Below are positions 29,627 to 34,071 of a stretch of 34,071 nucleotides of DNA, one piece after another. Positions within the stretch are counted from its first letter, which is position 1; every line of letters begins with the position of its first letter. Source of the stretch: Schoenoplectus triqueter (Eukaryota; Streptophyta; Magnoliopsida; Poales; Cyperaceae); contig CAXKVV010000076.1 of the NCBI GenBank assembly GCA_964058805.1, forward strand, positions 1-34,071, read 5' to 3'. The position numbers and the translations under genes were made by a program. The notes below the pieces were generated by a model, which was not told where the DNA came from, ran no database searches, and saw only the letters and a list, made by a program, of their open reading frames with translations.

Positions 29627-32600
29627 TCACCTATCAGTAGTGGGCCCACCATAACAGTCTTCTCTTTTGTGCAGCTCCAGCATTCTAGTCTCTGGCTGGC
29701 AAAGCCCTGAAAGATAATAATCGAAATTTTACTTCATGTGCAACCTTCACTATATGCAGTCCACACTCATATATAGAAAATCATAATGACTGAATCAATA
29801 TCACTCTCAGTTCCATAAAAAAAAAAGAATATACACAAATATTAGAACAGCCTATTTTTCAAAAAAAAAAAAAATCAATGAGTTCCTAATTTTTTTGGGT
29901 CAAATGTGCACTCCACCTAAAACATACATGGCGAGGGAACAATTTTAATGCAAATAAGAATGTTCTCCCTTATAGTCTTCACAGTTATGCTCAGAATTGA
30001 AATTAAATTAATAATAAAACCAAGTGTATTTATATGTTGGTTGATATATTCCATGAAAACTAGTTATGAGTGGGCTTCATCAAAATACAAAAGTATCATG
30101 CTAGTTTCAGTGACTGCTGATTAATTAACCAACTTCAACAATTTAGAATAGATTGTACATAAAGGTACTCAGCACATGTTTGGGCATCACAAAGTGGCTC
30201 AGGTCACCACAACTTTGTTACAGATACAATTGGGATATGAGGCAATAACTGTTTCATTTTCTTTTAAAGAAAGGCCATAATTAGGCATAGAGAAGACTCC
30301 AGCTGGATGAAGTAGGAAAGTGCTAGTGAAGCACAAAAATGTTCATGCTTATTTTGTTACAGATACAATTGGGATATAAGAGGCAGTTTAACTGTTCCAT
30401 CTTCTTTTAAAGTAAGGCCATAATTAGGTGTAGAGAAGACTCCAGTTGGATGATGTAGGGCCAAGTGCTAATGAAGCACAAAAATGCTCATGCTTGTTTA
30501 CTATATATGTGTGAGACTTAGCTGGTTTGGACCAAGCTTGGGCCACCTACAAAATTAAAAAAATGGGTTGGACCTGAACATTTGGGAATATCCCAGACGG
30601 CAATAGAAGAGGAGGAACAATCGGATGAACAGAGTGCAAGTTCGTTCTCATGATTCACATTCATCGCCAGCATCCAAGCACCAATAGTCACATCTTCATT
30701 GCTGAACATCCTAAAGCTGTATAAGACACAAAAAGAGAACTGAGGAGAGAAAACGTACATGATTAATGAGACTCAAAAGAGTACCCATGTCCTTTCAACT
30801 CAAATTATGTGGGTGCAAATTTTATGATACCGTGGCTTTTCTGGAACTTTCTATCCTACATTTTTTTTCCTCAATTACATGAAAGTATGCCAAACATACA
30901 TATCCTTCATCAGTGCTTAAATACACATGGTTAATCAAAAGGGTAACTTGGGTGTTTGGAAGTAGTTACAAGCCATAGGTATGTGGTAGTCAAGAATGTT
31001 TAATATGATACTTATAATACTTCAAGAACACACCAGGCCAGATTAACACTAAATATCCAAGCACCATAATGTTTGGGCAATTGAAGGTTGTACAACCAAA
31101 AAAAAAATTGAAATGACTCCTACATCCCACATATAAGAAGAGTAATGTGGCATACATTAAAGAGCTGGGTATTATTTAACAGAGTTATATATGACAATTG
31201 AAGTTATAAATGCACAGATGCAAGTTCTATAAATTACCTATTGTTTCTAAGAGCAACCAAGCTTGCAACAACATCTGCTGAAAGTGCATAGATAGGCCCA
31301 TACGCATGAAGAAAATACTCTTTTCCAAGAAGATGCGACAAGGGTTCATACCTGCAGATACGCGACTACGCAGGTAAATTTTAAAAGTAAAAGAATCATA
31401 CCGTAACAGCAGATACCAATCCATTCTTCCCATGTGCTTCAAGCTTGTTTGATTTTGGTTTAACTTGTGTTCTAGAAATATATTAGGGCTGGATTAATTA
31501 GGTATTTGTAAAAATAGAATATCAAATTTTTTTCATTTATACAGAACTTTTCTTTTTACTAGTTTCTGATGTTAAAAAAAAATTGGAAATTCCAATTGGC
31601 ATGTTTGTTTATAAAAGCACTTCATAAGGTATAGCATATACTATTAAGGTAACTATTGTCCATGAAAATATAAGTAGATTGTAAAATGCTAACCATTTTA
31701 AGTTGGGATCAGTAAAAACAGGGCCCTTCTTCATGCATCCTATGTATGTCTGGGTGTGAGACCGCTCTCTGGCGATAAGTAATGAAAGCCGATCTGAAAC
31801 GTAAAGTCATGGATTTTGTTTATATCTTGCAATAGAGTAGACAATATCCATATATTAAAACAGAAATGGAACTTGAGAAAGTGTAACAGACTACTAGTGC
31901 TAATGGAAATAAACAAAATACAAGAATTAAGATTTATCCCTTGCATTGGATCTTACATGCTTGGGGATAAAAATTACTTTAGCTGCCACGTCTATTCAAA
32001 AAAATTAAACATATATTGCATAAACAACTGACCAATGTCATAGACCTATCAATCAAATTGGGTCAGGTCTAGTCAAAAAGCAACTTGGCACTAATCACTT
32101 ATCATATTTGGTTGGCCCAATGCAGATTGGACCTTAGTTCCTTCAATATTTATCAATGATTTGAGAATTTCATAATTTTAATAACCTCAATATTTTCATT
32201 TAAAGAAAAAGATTTAAGTCTGATTGCGTGATGATTACAGAGGCAAGCAGCACACTGCCTATAAGGCTGAACTCGAACCAAATTAGAGGAATAATACAAC
32301 TTTCCCTTTTTATGAGTTGGTAACTGACTGCTCTTTAGTACCAAATCAGCACACATTTAAAAGGTTAACATTAGTAATGGATATGCCAATAACTGTACAA
32401 ATATGGCACTCCCACATAAAAAAAAGTAACAAGCAAAAATACTAAGATTGAAAATGTATATTACCTGGTCTGAGATATATATCATCGTCGGCCTTGACAA
32501 ACAAATCAGAATCATACAATGCATACGCAGCCTTGAAGAATGCTAACCTAGAACACCAGATCAGATCAGCTATTTTTTTATAAACTATAATGGTTCTTGT

Positions 32601-33304
32601 ATAACGTTCTAGATAAACATAACTAAAACATTAATTTAAAATCAATTCTTACGTTTTATAAGGTAGTCTGCTATACTCTTCTTCTATATCTAAAAGAATA
32701 AAATCATCATAATCTTCAATTTCTTTCTGAAGAGCAGCCATCTTTGATTTATCCTTGGTTTTCCCAATCACAAATCTAAAAGCCAGTCCTGTTGACTCCT
32801 CTAATCTGTGAAAAAACGAAATTCAAATGAAAAAAAAATGACCGGAAGCATATTCAGTTAGATAGTTTACTGCACTGCATGTGAAAGTAAAGTTTTCTTT
32901 AAAATTAGAGAAACAAAATTGAAGCAGATACAACATCTGTAAAACCTGAGAAGGCCTTGGTGATCGGAGGGGAACCAAGTGGAGCGGAGCGCTTTTCTCC
33001 TCCCAGCGGATTTGAAACCCGTTTGGATCCCGACGAAGCCCATCACTTTGTGTCGCTCCTTTGCTCCTAGCGCAGCATCGCCCGGCAATTGTGAATTCAG
33101 ATCCCACGAGACGGAGACGGAGAGCGGATCGGATCCTGCGCATTTGCGAGTGCGCGGGTTGGCGGATAGGAGCGAGATGGATCCGAAAAGGAAACCAGCC
33201 AGGCCGAAGAGGAAGCAAAAGAGAGGGATGAAGCGACGGAGATGGAGATTAGCGAAGCGGCGCGAGTGAGAGTACGAAGAGAGGAGCTTGGGAGAAGTAG
33301 GCAT
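29627..33304 (-). CDS. Beta-1,3-galactosyltransferase, GT31 family (B3GALT12/13/14-like), seven exons
   Basis: Minus-strand exons by hand: 33304-32946, 32805-32653, 32547-32465, 31793-31694, 31351-31238, 30716-30574, 29706-29627. All introns are GT-AG; the total is 1032 nt, 343 residues plus TGA, the usual length of this plant subgroup. Residues 1-24 are a short basic cytosolic tail and about 25-47 a signal anchor ([15 protein letters not shown]), giving a type II Golgi membrane protein. The catalytic domain shows [28 protein letters not shown], the metal-binding D191-D192-D193 in [31 protein letters not shown], and [15 protein letters not shown]. The last exon encodes [13 protein letters not shown]. 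It should transfer galactose from UDP-Gal in beta-1,3 linkage to glycans; the acceptor cannot be told. Exon 1 is strikingly GC-rich against the AT-rich surroundings. Intron 6 carries a tandem duplication. If intron 6 were retained the frame would stop at 30518. Confidence 0.93.
30214..30497. repeat. Tandem duplication of about 140 bp in intron 6 of the galactosyltransferase
   Basis: Unit 1 (30214-30352) and unit 2 (30353-30497) are adjacent and about 85-90% alike. Both start TTTGTTACAGATACAATTGG, share CTTTTAAAG-AAGGCCATAATTAGG and TAGAGAAGACTCCAG, and end GAAGCACAAAAATG-TCATGCTT. There are small indels around 30240/30380. No coding effect is expected. Confidence 0.9.
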
Positions 33305-33840
33305 GGCGTGGAAATCGATAGGAAGGAGATGCTGAGTGAAAATACTGTTTTTTTTTTTGTAATTATTTAGGCATTTAATTCAATCGTTGAATGGAATTAA
33401 TGATTTCGTTAAGCTAAGTCAGTTGATCAAGCACAGGCATTTAAAAGACTAAAATGCATTTGCCATGACCTATTTGGTCATGTTTTGGTATGGACCGAGC
33501 TATTGAGAAATAACTAGTGAAGAATATACAATTAAAAGAAAGAAAATAACAATTAAATTTATTTGATCAAAAAAGGAGTTGGTTTGTTGGAGATGTTTTA
33601 TGATAGGATCAAGGAACTGCATAGTTACATAAAATTATGATTATTTTAGTCCTATAAATTTTGATTGTTTGTCTCATGAGAATTTTATTCAATAAATTAT
33701 AAAGGTAGAAAAAAGAATTTTAAAATGATCAATTTCGTATATACATGTACAGAAGACTCGTAATGTTGTCACTGTTTAACAAAAATAATAATAATCTGTC
33801 ATTGTTGAAGTAAATCATGCAGTTGATTGTTAGTGTTAGA
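33305..33840 (-). promoter_or_regulatory. Upstream region of the galactosyltransferase gene
   Basis: It covers the short 5' leader (about 33305-33345, minus strand, ACTCAGCATCTCC), a poly-A/T tract, and AT-rich promoter sequence. No clear TATA box was seen. Beyond about 33840 the sequence turns into the LTR-family repeat. Confidence 0.4.
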
Positions 33841-34071
33841 GTGATCTATAATCAATTATGTGATGATTATACTTAGCTTATGTATTAGAATTATTATTTG
33901 TACCTTAAGGTTGTTTATTATTTGTATATTAAATTGGACTCAATTGTGAAATATATATATTAATTAATAATAACTCTAAAATGTCTCAAATCTATTAATT
34001 ATTTAGGAACAATAATTAACTAAGATTAATGTGTAAGTTGGGTGATGATTGTATTTCACAAATCATACAAT
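33840..34071 (+). mobile_element. LTR-family sequence entering at the right edge, opposite orientation to the 3.1-5.8 kb LTR
   Basis: 33910-34068 is closely similar to the reverse complement of 5655-5815. The stretch just before it (TGTTAGAGTGATC near 33834) would fit an LTR start of TGTTAG type, but the boundary is a guess. The element continues beyond the window. Confidence 0.6.

Noticed and set aside
32979..33269. 96-codon plus-strand frame rich in Arg/Lys
   Set aside because: It is antisense to exon 1 of the galactosyltransferase, whose signal anchor and conserved motifs are unmistakable; the basic residues are a by-product of the GC-rich exon.

Overview
The window is nuclear DNA of a flowering plant, most likely a eudicot. 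It is very AT-rich, its genes have short exons split by AT-rich GT-AG introns, it has no bacterial gene layout, and its gene families (plant GDSL esterase, GT31 galactosyltransferase, F-box/DUF295, CACTA, Copia, hAT) are plant ones. The species cannot be named from the sequence. Most of the window is transposon-derived or featureless; only about 2.1 kb is confidently host coding sequence.

Layout. 1-2345: remains of a CACTA (En/Spm) transposon on the minus strand, with a Transposase_24-type tail, a DUF8039-like piece and a Ulp1-type cysteine protease whose catalytic exons still read cleanly. 3091-5830: a long Copia-type LTR on the minus strand with its tRNA-Met primer binding site; part of the same family reappears in the opposite orientation at the right edge (33.9-34.07 kb). 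5.8-13.9 kb: AT-rich intergenic DNA with decayed repeats and no gene I can support. 13.87-18.38 kb: a chain of about eleven foldback (MITE-like) elements separated by (TA)n/(GA)n microsatellites, the most striking structure here. 18668-19106: a 439-bp hAT-type element with an exact 8-bp target duplication, and a related inverted copy at 9.5 kb.

Host genes. 20212-24183 (+): a five-exon GDSL esterase/lipase, 359 residues, with a signal peptide and all catalytic blocks. 33304-29627 (-): a seven-exon GT31 beta-1,3-galactosyltransferase, 343 residues, a type II Golgi membrane protein with a DDD metal motif. Both were rebuilt by hand from splice sites, and both close in a single frame. Between them at 26818-27573 lies an F-box/DUF295 (KIB-type) pseudogene with two in-frame stops and internal deletions. 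Its 5' region is duplicated about 1.25 kb upstream, with a MITE-like stretch and a Copia gag relic between the two copies.

The genes show no sign of working together: they are independent neighbours. The esterase is predicted to be secreted, the galactosyltransferase acts in the Golgi, and the F-box locus looks dead. I see no CRISPR array, rRNA or convincing tRNA gene. The best candidates for something undescribed are the foldback cluster with its subterminal 16-bp palindromes and the CACTA-borne protease with intact catalytic residues.
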